Source: Pararhizobium sp. YC-54 (lineage in GTDB: Bacteria > Pseudomonadota > Alphaproteobacteria > Rhizobiales > Rhizobiaceae). From it: DNA of 64,000 bases. Each line of letters begins with the position of its first letter. Positions within the stretch are counted from its first letter, which is position 1. The notes under the pieces are model-generated. The model saw only the letters and a program-made list of their open reading frames with translations. It was not told the DNA's origin and did no database searches. The translations under genes and the position numbers were made by a program. The stretch is taken from contig NZ_JAOYTH010000001.1 of NCBI RefSeq assembly GCF_025847205.1, forward strand, positions 124,001-188,000, in the 5' to 3' direction. Below are positions 18,456 to 27,125 of this stretch, piece by piece.

Positions 18456-19055
18456 ATGAGGCCGTTTCAACGCGTTATGATCCGGATTGCCGCACTGGCG
18501 GCGCTGTCGCTGGGGGCCTTGACGGCCTGCACCGTCGTCGTCGATGACCCCGGCGGGCGGCCAAGGCCGCGGCCGGAACCTTCGTTCCCGCAAATGTGCA
18601 CGATGGAATATAATCCGGTCTGCGCCCAGCGCGGCGGCAGTCGCCGGACCTTCGGGAATGCCTGCCAGGCCCGCGCCGACGGATACCGCATCACCGGCCG
18701 TGGCGAATGCCGTCCGGAGCGGCCCGATTTCGGCGGCGACCGGCCGCAGGTCTGCACCCGTGAATATGCACCGGTCTGCGCCCGTCAGGGGCGGCGCGAG
18801 CAGACGTTTGCGAACGGCTGCATGGCCGAGGCTCGGGGGTTCCGGGTGATCGGCCGCGGCGAATGCAGGCGCGGCAACGACAGGCCCGACGATGGCATGC
18901 GTCCGCCGCGCGATCCGGATCGCCGGCCGCAGGCCTGCACCCGCGAATTCGCACCGGTCTGTGCCCGCCAGGGACGCCGCGAGCAGACATTCCCGAATGC
19001 CTGCACGGCGCAGGCCCAGGGTTTTCGCGTTGTTGGCAACGGCAGTTGCCGGTGA
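18456..19055 (+). CDS. Lipoprotein with three Kazal-type inhibitor domains
   Basis: 199 residues with a lipoprotein signal (LSLGALTAC lipobox, Cys about 26). Three tandem repeats follow, each C-x5-6-P-V-C-x10-15-C-x11-C (for example VCTREYAPVCARQGRREQTF), linked by Pro/Arg/Asp-rich segments. Each repeat has four cysteines rather than the six of classical Kazal domains, as often in bacterial versions. Kazal domains inhibit serine proteases, so this may protect the envelope from external or host proteases; that is inference. The start at 18456 has GGAGGA upstream. A terminator follows at 19071. Confidence 0.85.
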   Translation: MRPFQRVMIRIAALAALSLGALTACTVVVDDPGGRPRPRPEPSFPQMCTMEYNPVCAQRGGSRRTFGNACQARADGYRITGRGECRPERPDFGGDRPQVCTREYAPVCARQGRREQTFANGCMAEARGFRVIGRGECRRGNDRPDDGMRPPRDPDRRPQACTREFAPVCARQGRREQTFPNACTAQAQGFRVVGNGSCR

Positions 19056-19070
19056 GTTGAGCTCAACCGC

Positions 19071-19108
19071 CAAACGAACCGCTGCCAAGGGAGCGGTTCG
19101 TTTGCTTT
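19071..19108 (+). terminator. Intrinsic terminator after the Kazal gene
   Basis: Perfect 13-base arms (CAAACGAACCGCT and AGCGGTTCGTTTG) enclose eight bases and run into TGCTTT, 16 bases after the Kazal stop codon. Confidence 0.75.
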
Positions 19109-19126
19109 GACGACGGCTGGAGCGGG

Positions 19127-19951
19127 TTGATCGTGCTGCGCATTGTTTCCTTGAATGCCTGGGGCGGGCGGATTCACGCGCCGCTGATGCGCTATCTTGT
19201 TGAGGTGAACGCGGATGTGATCTGCCTGCAGGAGGTGGCGCGCACGCCTGAAGCACCCTGCGACTGGCTGACCTATCGCGACCATGGCGTCGAGCTGCCG
19301 CAACGGGCCAATCTGTTCGAGGAAATCCGTGCAGCCTTGCCGGGGCACGATGGTTTCTTTGCGCCGACGGCGCGGGGGGATCTGTTTGATGGCGGCAGGG
19401 CCGTGCCGTCCGAATTCGGGCTGGCGACCTTCGTGCGCAAGTCGCTGACGGTCATCGCCCAGGCGCAGGATTTCGTCCATGGCACTTTTTCATCCGATGG
19501 CTGGGGCCCGCATCCGCGTGCCCGCAACGCCCATTGCCTGCGCATCTTCAATCATCATGGCGGGCATGGTGACGGGTATCCGGTCAGCATCGCACAGATG
19601 CATGGTCTGAGGGATGTTGCCGGCAAGGGTGATACGCCGGCGCGGGACGCGCAGACGAAAGCGTTGATCGAACTGATCGGGCGTGTCTGGCACGGTGGCG
19701 AGCGGCTGGTCGTCTGCGGTGATTTCAACGTTCTGCCTGAGAACCGCATGTTTGCGGCTCTGGCCGGACTTGGCTTGACGGATCTGATCACGTCGCGCGG
19801 GCATGCCGACACCAGAACCTCCTACTATGAAAAGCCGGGGCGTTTTGCCGACTACATGCTGGCGACGCCGGACGTCGAGGTTCTCAGGTTCGATGCGGTC
19901 GCAGAGCCCGAAGTGTCCGACCATCGGGCGCTGCTTCTGGAGATGCGGTAG
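19127..19951 (+). CDS. Endonuclease/exonuclease/phosphatase-family protein
   Basis: 274 residues. The EEP fold is marked by IVSLNAWGGRI at the start, DVICLQEV (metal-binding Glu), VVCGDFNVLPE (catalytic Asp/Asn) and a final SDHRALLLEM (Asp-His pair). These are the conserved residues of DNase I/exonuclease III/sphingomyelinase-like enzymes. The substrate may be nucleic acid, phosphoinositide or another phosphodiester. There is no signal peptide. The start is TTG 19127 or GTG 19133; both are non-ATG. It begins 19 bases after a terminator and so needs its own promoter or readthrough. Confidence 0.8.
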   Translation: MIVLRIVSLNAWGGRIHAPLMRYLVEVNADVICLQEVARTPEAPCDWLTYRDHGVELPQRANLFEEIRAALPGHDGFFAPTARGDLFDGGRAVPSEFGLATFVRKSLTVIAQAQDFVHGTFSSDGWGPHPRARNAHCLRIFNHHGGHGDGYPVSIAQMHGLRDVAGKGDTPARDAQTKALIELIGRVWHGGERLVVCGDFNVLPENRMFAALAGLGLTDLITSRGHADTRTSYYEKPGRFADYMLATPDVEVLRFDAVAEPEVSDHRALLLEMR

Positions 19952-20113
19952 GGGCGTTTCGCGTCAAGGGACAATCGTCGAGCATGTTTCGACGGTAATA
20001 TCTTTTGATCACCGGTATTTTTTCGCGTTGCGTGTCGATCGCCGCCTGGATCGTTCGTCGTAGAGGTACGGGCTTGAGCCCGCGTGACGAATGGACCTTC
20101 AAGGAGACCCGCA

Positions 20114-20515
20114 ATGCCCAAGATGATTTTCGTCAACCTGCCGGTGACCGATCTGGCCGCTGCCACGCGCTTCTATCAGGCGATCGGCTGCGAGAAGAAT
20201 GACCGGTTCAGCGATCACCGCTCGGCCAGCATGGTCTGGTCGGAGACGATCACGTTCCAGCTGGCGACATCCGATTATTTTGCCACCTACACGCCAAAGC
20301 CGGTTGCCGACGCGCACGGGACGACGGAGGTGCTGCTTGCCTTGTCGATCGACAGCCGCGAGGGCGTGGACAGGCTGGCCGAAGCGGGCGCCGCCGCCGG
20401 CGGCAGGGCCGATATTCGCGAGCGTGAGGACAGCGGTTTCATGTATAACCGTGCCGTCGAAGACCCCGATGGCCATGTGTTCGAACTGATGTGGATGGAC
20501 ATGGGCGCTGCCTGA
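20114..20515 (+). CDS. VOC-superfamily (glyoxalase-like) protein
   Basis: 133 residues with two beta-alpha-beta-beta-beta modules: NLPVTDLAAATRFYQAIGCE in the first and YNRAVEDPDGHVFELMWMDM in the second, the latter with the metal-site Glu. It belongs to the glyoxalase/bleomycin-resistance superfamily (PhnB/YaeR-like group); substrate unknown. The ATG at 20114 follows AAGGAG. The DUF488 gene follows by 39 bases on the same strand. Confidence 0.85.
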   Translation: MPKMIFVNLPVTDLAAATRFYQAIGCEKNDRFSDHRSASMVWSETITFQLATSDYFATYTPKPVADAHGTTEVLLALSIDSREGVDRLAEAGAAAGGRADIREREDSGFMYNRAVEDPDGHVFELMWMDMGAA

Positions 20516-20554
20516 GGCGACAGGCAGGCTGCGAAGGGATGGGAGCTGCTGCGG

Positions 20555-20998
20555 ATGCAAATCGATGTCACCACGATCGGGTTTACCCAAAGCACCGCGG
20601 CGGACTTCTTTGGCCGTATCCGGCAGGCCGGCGTGAAGCGGGTTGTCGATATCCGCCTTCACAACACCTCGCAGCTTGCCGGTTTCGCCAAGGCCGCAGA
20701 CTTGCCGTATTTCCTGAAAGAGCTCTGCGGGGCGGATTATCTGCATCAGCCCTTGTTGGCGCCGACGGAGGATATCCTGACGTCTTTCAAGAAGGAGAAG
20801 GGCGACTGGAACACGCTGCGGCATCGGTTCATGAACCTGATGGCGGAGCGGCAGATCGAGACGCGGCTCGACCCATCATCGTTTGCCGGTAGCTGCCTGC
20901 TCTGTTCGGAGGCACTGCCGCACCAATGCCACCGTCAGCTGGTGTGCGAGTATCTCAACGGAAAATGGGGCGGCAAGCTCTCCGTCCGGCATCTCTGA
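20555..20998 (+). CDS. DUF488 protein
   Basis: 147 residues. TTIGFTQSTAADFFGRI and VVDIRLHN at the start and LLCSEALPHQCHRQLV near the end are DUF488 family marks (conserved Cys-x9-10-C-H-R segment). Function is not established. The ATG at 20555 has GGGAG upstream. It is probably cotranscribed with the VOC gene. Confidence 0.85.
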   Translation: MQIDVTTIGFTQSTAADFFGRIRQAGVKRVVDIRLHNTSQLAGFAKAADLPYFLKELCGADYLHQPLLAPTEDILTSFKKEKGDWNTLRHRFMNLMAERQIETRLDPSSFAGSCLLCSEALPHQCHRQLVCEYLNGKWGGKLSVRHL

Positions 20999-21241
20999 AG
21001 GGGGCGACGGCAACTGCCGTGTACAGTGGGCTTTCGCGCCTTACGAAGGGTAACACCCAAAACCGGTCATGTCTTCGAAAGCCTTCGTTTACCCTGTTTG
21101 CATAAAATCCCCTTCAGTTGCGGTCTTTTTGGATCTGCGCCCGCCTTTCGACACAGGCGGTCCGCAGGTTTTGCGTGGGGACCGGGCGAATGCGGGTGAT
21201 GCGTTTTGATGCATCGCCATCGGTAGAGGCGGCAATTGAGT

Positions 21242-22537
21242 ATGGCGTATGTTTCCCTTTTCCGGCGGCCGGCTGCGGTCTTCGTGCTGTCTTTGTCGCT
21301 GGCCGCCTGCTCGACAGACGATCTGAGCCCGCCGGGCCGCATCGATTCCTCGGCCCGGGTGAGCGCCATCGAACCGGTGAGCCGTCACGCCCGCGGCTCA
21401 CGGGAAAACCCCTATCCTGCGGCGGCCACCCCGGTCAGCACCTTTTCTGAAAACTCCGGCCCTGAAAATTCCGGCGATGCCGTTGCCATTGATCCGCAAC
21501 TGCAGGCATCGAGCGAGCGCCTGCCGATGATCGACAGCGAGCAGGCAGAGCAGCCGCTCGCCATTGCCAGCGCCCAGCCGATGGCCGTGCCCGTGGAAGG
21601 CGTCAACATGGATGCGATGCTGGGCGTCGAAACCGGCTCGACGCCCGTTGTCGGCCTTGCCGAAGAACAGAACCGTGAGATTGCCGAGGGCAATGCCAGC
21701 CAGCCCGTGGTCGGCGGCATTGGCGGCGACAGCGTGCAGCAGCTTGGCGGGCCGCAGGCGATGCCGGTGGCGGAGGCCGATCCAGGCTATGATCCCGACC
21801 TGCCGCCATTGAGCGCGGAAAAACGCGCCGCCGAGGAAGCGCGCAAGGCACAATTTCTCGATCAGCAGCAGCGCGTGATGTTGCGCAAGAGCCAGGCGCA
21901 GCAGGAGCAGCAGGTGGCTTTCCTGCCGCGTGCCGGAAATCCTCTGTCTGAAACCGATGCCGAGTCGGATTTCACCGGACGGATGCCTGCATCCGAAGTG
22001 GCCTGCCGCCAGCGGCTGAAGAAGCTGCGGGTCGAATTCACCGACATTGCGCGCATCTCCAACGGCCGGGCCTGCGGCATCGACTATCCGATCGAGCTGA
22101 CAGGACTTTCCGGCGGCATCGACATCAAGCCGGCCGTCAAGCTTAACTGCGAGGTGACGGAAGCCTTTGCCAAATGGGTGAAGAACGAGCTCGCGCCGTC
22201 GGCCCGTTACCGCTATCTCTCCGGCATCAGGACGATCAAGCCGCTTGGCGGCTATTCCTGCCGGACGATGAATTCCAAGCGCGGCAATCCGATGTCGGAG
22301 CATGCGCACGGCAATGCCATCGATGTCGGCAAGTTCGTCTTGAAATCCGGCAAGGAGATCGACGTGCGCAAGCCGGGCTTCTTCGCCTTCCGCGAAAAGG
22401 GCCTGCTGAAGGCGGTGCGCAGCGACAGCTGCAAATATTTCAACACCGTGCTCGGCCCCGGCAGCGACCCGCAGCACAAGGACCATTTCCATTTCGATCT
22501 GAGAGACCGCAAGTCCGGTTACCGGCATTGCGACTGA
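21242..22537 (+). CDS. Extensin-like C-terminal domain lipoprotein
   Basis: 431 residues. A lipoprotein signal ends in LSLAAC (Cys about 23). A long low-complexity linker (about 30-250, Gln/Ala/Pro-rich) leads to an extensin-like C-terminal domain from about 250: CRQRLKKLRVEF, RACGIDYPIELTGL, SEHAHGNAIDVG and DHFHFDL. The His/Asp pattern recalls D-Ala-D-Ala carboxypeptidase/VanY-like zinc folds, so it may act on peptidoglycan in the periplasm; that is inference. ATG 21242 is preferred over TTG 21236. Confidence 0.85.
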   Translation: MAYVSLFRRPAAVFVLSLSLAACSTDDLSPPGRIDSSARVSAIEPVSRHARGSRENPYPAAATPVSTFSENSGPENSGDAVAIDPQLQASSERLPMIDSEQAEQPLAIASAQPMAVPVEGVNMDAMLGVETGSTPVVGLAEEQNREIAEGNASQPVVGGIGGDSVQQLGGPQAMPVAEADPGYDPDLPPLSAEKRAAEEARKAQFLDQQQRVMLRKSQAQQEQQVAFLPRAGNPLSETDAESDFTGRMPASEVACRQRLKKLRVEFTDIARISNGRACGIDYPIELTGLSGGIDIKPAVKLNCEVTEAFAKWVKNELAPSARYRYLSGIRTIKPLGGYSCRTMNSKRGNPMSEHAHGNAIDVGKFVLKSGKEIDVRKPGFFAFREKGLLKAVRSDSCKYFNTVLGPGSDPQHKDHFHFDLRDRKSGYRHCD

Positions 22538-22583
22538 GCGACGGCGCCGCGCTGTAAAAGCAGTGCGGCGAACCGGCTGCGCG

Positions 22584-22610
22584 CAAAAAAATGGCCGGCG
22601 CGAGCCGGCC
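22584..22610 (-). terminator. Intrinsic terminator of the K+ channel gene
   Basis: GGCCGGC and GCCGGCC arms (22593-22599, 22604-22610) with a GCGA loop; on the minus strand the stem is followed by AT and then a run of seven Ts. It lies about 185 bases past the channel stop codon and also separates the convergent extensin-like gene. Confidence 0.65.
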
Positions 22611-22795
22611 TGAAATGAACCTTACCGAAGGGGACTGCGGGCGGGTTCTTGCAAATCACGAGCGTCGGTGTGTCCCACGGCGCGAAAATGGCTGGTGACC
22701 ATCACCGTTTGATGACAGCACGGGGAAAACATCCGCGAACGCTGCCTATGTGGGCAATTCTGTTGCAGACACGATTTGCCAGCTGTGCCGGCGCT

Positions 22796-23857
22796 TCAGC
22801 CCTCTGGCGTGGCGCCTCGCCGTTCGCGTGCGGTCTTGCGGATGATCTCGGCGATCTCGGGGCTGCGGCTGGAGAGCATCTGGAAATCCACCGAATAGAG
22901 CGACAGCAGCGAAACCTCGGTTGCGGCGCTGACGGTGGCCGAGCGGGGCGCACCGCTGATCAGCGCCATCTCGCCGAAGAAGCTGCCGGAACCAAGCTCT
23001 ATCGGGCTTGGCGTCTGGACGATCACGCTGCCCTCGACGATGAAATACATCTGGTCGCCCCTGTCGCCCTTGCGGCAGATGACGGCACCGGCCGGCACGA
23101 CACGCGGCCGCAGCGACCGGACGACCTCGACGAGGGCGGCAGGCTCGAGTTTCTGGAACAGCGGCACTGCGGCGACGAGTTGCCAGTTGCGGACAAAATC
23201 CTGGCGGCGGACTTCCTCGTAAAATCCGGTGGCGAGGATGCCGGCCCAGAGCGCAAAAATGCCGATGCCGCACATCATCACCAGCCCGCCAAGCACACGG
23301 CCCGCAAAACTTTGCGGAATTTCATCTCCATAGCCGGTGGTCGACAAGGTTGTCACCGCCCACCACATCGCCTGGGGCATGCTGCCGAACCTGTCAGGCT
23401 GGATGTCGCGCTCGATCAGGTAGGCTGCGAGCGACGCGCAGAACAAAATGATGCCGAAGACCGAGGTGACGCCTGCCAGGTTGCGCCTCTCGTTGGAGAT
23501 AACCCGGGCCATCAGCCGGAAGAACGTCGATTCGCGCAGGGGCTTCAAAAGCCAGATCGCGCAATAGAGGCTCTGGTCGCGGTGACCAGCGAACAGGAAG
23601 GCGGCGAGCGGAACCGCGACAGCCAGCACGTCGATGGCGATTGCCGGCATTCTGTCGCGGGTTGCCTGCCGGATGATCAGGGTTCCGATCAGTTGCAGGC
23701 CGTAGATCGCCCAGATCCCGGCAAGCAGCATCTCCAGCGCGAACCTGACATCTCCGGCGATTTTTGGCGTGGTGAGCGCGGCAACTGCCAGGAGCCCCAT
23801 GACGGCCAAGAGCACGTTGAGCGACGCGGAAATTTTCGAGAAAGGCATTGCCGGCAT
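22796..23857 (-). CDS. Cyclic-nucleotide-regulated K+ channel (MlotiK1-like)
   Basis: 353 residues, the length of MlotiK1. Six membrane segments (S1-S6) with the K+ selectivity filter TTGYGD at 173-178, then a cyclic-nucleotide-binding domain with the phosphate-binding cassette GEMALISGAPRSATVSA. The sequence closely follows M. loti MlotiK1 as I remember it (for example ERDIQPDRFGSMPQAMWWAV and ILATGFYEEVRR). The family is gated by cAMP. The ATG at 23857 follows GGGGGA. A large TPR-linked adenylate cyclase is encoded at 59105-60841, but no direct link is shown. Confidence 0.95.
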   Translation of the reverse strand: MPAMPFSKISASLNVLLAVMGLLAVAALTTPKIAGDVRFALEMLLAGIWAIYGLQLIGTLIIRQATRDRMPAIAIDVLAVAVPLAAFLFAGHRDQSLYCAIWLLKPLRESTFFRLMARVISNERRNLAGVTSVFGIILFCASLAAYLIERDIQPDRFGSMPQAMWWAVTTLSTTGYGDEIPQSFAGRVLGGLVMMCGIGIFALWAGILATGFYEEVRRQDFVRNWQLVAAVPLFQKLEPAALVEVVRSLRPRVVPAGAVICRKGDRGDQMYFIVEGSVIVQTPSPIELGSGSFFGEMALISGAPRSATVSAATEVSLLSLYSVDFQMLSSRSPEIAEIIRKTARERRGATPEG

Positions 23858-23930
23858 TCAATCCCCCCAGACCCCCAGCGCCGTCACTCGTGGCAACAGT
23901 AGAATGCCTTCGGGACAAGCACAAAGGGGC

Positions 23931-23974
23931 GGCATTATACCAAGTTCCTATCGTCGAGACTTGGGTATAATGCC
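23931..23974. repeat. Imperfect dyad upstream of the ABC-2 exporter
   Basis: GGCATTATACCAAGT (23931-23945) and ACTTGGGTATAATGCC (23959-23974) pair with a single bulged base around a 13-base loop. It lies in the 257-base region between the divergent channel gene and the ABC exporter. It may be a dispersed repeat or a regulator site; TATAAT inside the right arm could also be a -10 element. Confidence 0.5.
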
Positions 23975-24114
23975 CGTTCATCTGCCAGTTGAGGGGCGGT
24001 TCGGCCTGTTGACGATCTGTTTTCGTCTTTTTGCGATTTTGCAGCTGAAAGTTTCGGCAGAACACCCCATATAGGGCATCTCTTTCCGCATCCTGTCCTT
24101 CCGGAACACATTTC

Positions 24115-25041
24115 ATGGCGCCCATCGTTTCCGTTTCCAATCTTGTGAAAACCTATGCGTCCGGCTTTCAGGCGCTGAAAGGCGTCAGCCTCGATATCGA
24201 GGAGGGCGAGATCCTCGCCCTTCTGGGGCCGAACGGCGCCGGCAAGACGACGCTGATCTCGATCATCTGCGGCATCGTCAATCCGACCGGCGGCACGGTG
24301 CTGGTCGGCGGACACGATGTCGTCAAGGATTTTCGCGCCACCCGCTCGATCATCGGGCTGGTGCCGCAGGAACTGACGACCGACCAGTTCGAGACGGTGT
24401 GGAACACCGTGTCCTTTTCGCGCGGGCTGCACGGCAGGAAGCCGGACCCCGCCCATATCGAGAAGGTGCTGAAAGACCTGTCGCTCTACGACAAGAAGGA
24501 CAACATGCTGCGCGAGCTTTCCGGCGGCATGAAGCGGCGGGTGCTGATCGCCAAGGCGCTTTCGCACGAGCCGCGGGTGCTCTTTCTCGACGAGCCGACG
24601 GCCGGTGTCGATGTCAATCTGCGCAAGGACATGTGGCAGGTGGTCGAGAAGCTCAGGGAAACCGGCGTGACGATCATTCTGACGACGCACTATATCGAAG
24701 AGGCCGAGGAGATCGCCGACCGGGTCGGCGTCATCAACGGCGGCAAGATCCTTTTGATCGAGGACAAGAAGGACCTGATGAAGAAGCTTGGCCGCAAGGA
24801 GTTGCGGGTCGATCTTCAGGAGCCGATCTCGACCATCCCCGAAACGCTGTCCGGCTATGAGCTGACGATCGAGGATGATGGTCACTCGCTGATTTACGAC
24901 TACGACACATCCGGCGAGCGCACCGGCATCACGACGCTCCTGACGGCGCTCGCCGAAGCCGGGATCAGGCTGAAGGACATCTCGACGCGGCAGAGTTCGC
25001 TCGAGGACATTTTCGTCGAACTGGTGGGAGCACGCGCATGA
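24115..25041 (+). CDS. ABC-2 type exporter ATP-binding protein
   Basis: 308 residues. Walker A is GPNGAGKTT, the signature LSGGMKRR, Walker B VLFLDEP, and the switch His is in [16 protein letters not shown]. The C-terminal about 80 residues form the extra domain seen in YadG/CcmA-type ATPases. The ATG at 24115 directly precedes APIVSV. It overlaps the permease gene by four bases (ATGA), so the two are translationally coupled. YadGH-like exporters have no settled substrate. Confidence 0.9.
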   Translation: MAPIVSVSNLVKTYASGFQALKGVSLDIEEGEILALLGPNGAGKTTLISIICGIVNPTGGTVLVGGHDVVKDFRATRSIIGLVPQELTTDQFETVWNTVSFSRGLHGRKPDPAHIEKVLKDLSLYDKKDNMLRELSGGMKRRVLIAKALSHEPRVLFLDEPTAGVDVNLRKDMWQVVEKLRETGVTIILTTHYIEEAEEIADRVGVINGGKILLIEDKKDLMKKLGRKELRVDLQEPISTIPETLSGYELTIEDDGHSLIYDYDTSGERTGITTLLTALAEAGIRLKDISTRQSSLEDIFVELVGARA

Positions 25042-25799
25042 ATTTCGAAGCGATCAAGTCGATCTATTTCTTCGAAATGGCCCGCACGCGCCGCACACTG
25101 CTGCAGAGTGTCGTCTCGCCGGTCATCTCCACCTCGCTCTATTTCATCGTCTTCGGCGCAGCCGTCGGATCGCGCATCCAGGAGATTGACGGGGTTTCCT
25201 ATGGCGCCTTCATCACGCCGGGGCTGATCATGCTGACATTGCTGACGCAGTGCATCGGCAACGGCTCGTTCGGCATTTATTTCCCAAAGTTCACCGGCAC
25301 GATCTACGAGCTTCTGTCCTCGCCGGTGTCGATGACGGAGATCGTGCTCGGCTATGTCGGGGCGGCGGCGACCAAGGGCATGATGATCGGCATCATCATC
25401 TTGGGGACAGCCTCGCTGTTCGTCGATCTTTCGATCGCCCATCCCCTCGTGATGCTTCTGTTCTTCGTGCTGACGGCCGTCACCTTCAGCCTGTTCGGCT
25501 TCATCATCGGCATCTGGGCCAAGGACTTCGAGCAGCTGAACCTGATCCCGATGCTGGTGATCCCGCCGCTGGTCTTCCTTGGCGGCAGCTTCTACTCGGT
25601 CAACATGCTGCCGCCCTTCTGGCAGGCCGTCAGCCATTTCAACCCGGTGCTCTACCTGATCAGCGGCTTCCGCTGGAGCTTCTTCGAGATCGCCGACGTC
25701 AATCCGGTGATCAGCCTCGTCATCATCGTCGGGTTTCTGGCGGTGCTGATGGGGTTGCTGACCTGGATATTCAAGACGGGGTACCGGCTGCGGAATTAG
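25038..25799 (+). CDS. ABC-2 type exporter permease
   Basis: 253 residues with six membrane helices and the ABC2_membrane family features, including [16 protein letters not shown] and a re-entrant region with [33 protein letters not shown]. It overlaps the ATPase gene and belongs to the same YadH-type group. The product would be a half-transporter pair exporting an unknown envelope or lipid substrate. Confidence 0.9.
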   Translation: MNFEAIKSIYFFEMARTRRTLLQSVVSPVISTSLYFIVFGAAVGSRIQEIDGVSYGAFITPGLIMLTLLTQCIGNGSFGIYFPKFTGTIYELLSSPVSMTEIVLGYVGAAATKGMMIGIIILGTASLFVDLSIAHPLVMLLFFVLTAVTFSLFGFIIGIWAKDFEQLNLIPMLVIPPLVFLGGSFYSVNMLPPFWQAVSHFNPVLYLISGFRWSFFEIADVNPVISLVIIVGFLAVLMGLLTWIFKTGYRLRN

Positions 25800-25805
25800 T
25801 CGGGG

Positions 25806-25881
25806 AGTGAATAGTGAATAGTGAATAGTGAGTAGAACTGACTCTATTCGCTATTCACTATTTCACTATTCACTACTCACT
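25806..25881. repeat. GAATAGTGA tandem/inverted repeat cluster
   Basis: GTGAATAGTGAATAGTGAATAGTGAGTAG on one side and CTATTCACTATTTCACTATTCACTACTCAC on the other: a nine-base unit repeated in tandem and then in inverted order around ACTGACTCTATTCG. It sits between the convergent permease and glucosyltransferase stops and can fold into a long stem, perhaps a bidirectional transcript end. Confidence 0.6.
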
Positions 25882-27020
25882 CATTGCGTCACCTCTTCCA
25901 GTTCGCATGCCTTCGTGTCGATCGTCATGGCGTTGCCGCGCCAGACGAAGGCGCCGCTGCCCCAGCTTCTGATCCAGACCAGCGGCAGCATGATGTCGCG
26001 AACGAGGATGGCGGGCAGGAAGAGGAGCGATACGCGCCAGCCCTTGGCAAGGCCAAGTGCCAGTTCGGGCAGATAGATTGCAGCGACGACGGCCAAGGCG
26101 ATCGCAGGCGCATTGACGCCTGCGAGAACGGCGGCGGCGACCGCGAAAAGGAGCGGCGGCAGGGCGCCCAGAAAAATTTCCGGCGCGAAATACATCGGAA
26201 AGGTGACGCGGCGCAGGCGGGCCCATCGTGCCTGGCGCGACCATACGTCGTGGCGGGTGCGGCTGCCGAGCGGCTGGTCGAAGGGAGAGGAAACAAGATG
26301 GACCTTCAATCCCAGGCGATTGACCAGCTTGGTTGCGGCGGCATCCTCGGCGATCTCGGCGGCGAGCGCTTCAATGCCACCATTGCGGTCGAGTAGCGGC
26401 CGGAACCATAGCATGCTCTTTCCCTGCGCGAATCCGAACCCCAATGCTTCGGCAGCATATTGCCAGCGGGCCTGCTGCGTGTTCAGGAACATGCATTCGA
26501 CCTCGGCCCAGAAACCTTCCGGCCGCGCGCCGATCGGCGTCGAGCACACGAGACCCGTGTTCTCGCGCCAGCCCGCCATAAGGTGAGCCACGTAGTCCTT
26601 CGGCATCAGCACGTTGGAATCGGCGAGGATCACCCAGTCGTGGCGGGCGGCCTTCCAGCCCTTCACGCAGTTGTTGAGCTTCGGATTGGCGCTGATCCGG
26701 TCGTCGCCGGTCAGGATGCGCGCCGGAATGCCGGGATTTGCGGCCATCGCCTTGCGCATCTCGGCAATAACCGGATCGCGCGGATCGACGACGCAGAAGA
26801 TCAGCTCGTAGTCGGGCCAGTCGAGCGCGAAGGCGTGCGCGAGCGTCTCGACGGCGAACGGTTCGATGCCGCGGGCGGGCACGACGATCGAGACCGGCGG
26901 CCGTTCCTTGACCAACGGAGCCGGTTTCCCGCTTCGCACCATTCGCCAGCCGGCGATGATGATGCTGAGAAGATTGACCAAGACGAGAATTGCGGCCGCA
27001 GCGGCAAACGCGATGATCAT
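25881..27020 (-). CDS. Ceramide glucosyltransferase, GT21 family
   Basis: 379 residues. An N-terminal membrane helix precedes a GT-A catalytic domain with PVSIVVPARGIE, LADSNVLMP (DxD-equivalent region), EDAAATKLVNRLG and the RQARWARLRR segment, which matches the (Q/R)XXRW motif of GT21; further membrane helices follow. GT21 enzymes glucosylate ceramide or related lipids; members exist in Agrobacterium. The ATG at 27020 follows AGGAAC. HpnI-like hopanoid glycosyltransfer is the main alternative. Confidence 0.85.
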   Translation of the reverse strand: MIIAFAAAAAILVLVNLLSIIIAGWRMVRSGKPAPLVKERPPVSIVVPARGIEPFAVETLAHAFALDWPDYELIFCVVDPRDPVIAEMRKAMAANPGIPARILTGDDRISANPKLNNCVKGWKAARHDWVILADSNVLMPKDYVAHLMAGWRENTGLVCSTPIGARPEGFWAEVECMFLNTQQARWQYAAEALGFGFAQGKSMLWFRPLLDRNGGIEALAAEIAEDAAATKLVNRLGLKVHLVSSPFDQPLGSRTRHDVWSRQARWARLRRVTFPMYFAPEIFLGALPPLLFAVAAAVLAGVNAPAIALAVVAAIYLPELALGLAKGWRVSLLFLPAILVRDIMLPLVWIRSWGSGAFVWRGNAMTIDTKACELEEVTQ

Positions 27021-27125
27021 GCACTGTTCCTTGCTCGCATTACCGCTTCACGACGAATCCGCCGCAGCAGCTTTGCGATCCAGCAACATCATTGTCATAT
27101 GACACGCGGATGACAGGTAGGTGCG

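Noticed and set aside
25806..25881. Possible CRISPR-like array
   Set aside because: Units are only nine bases with no spacers; tandem and inverted order is not CRISPR structure.
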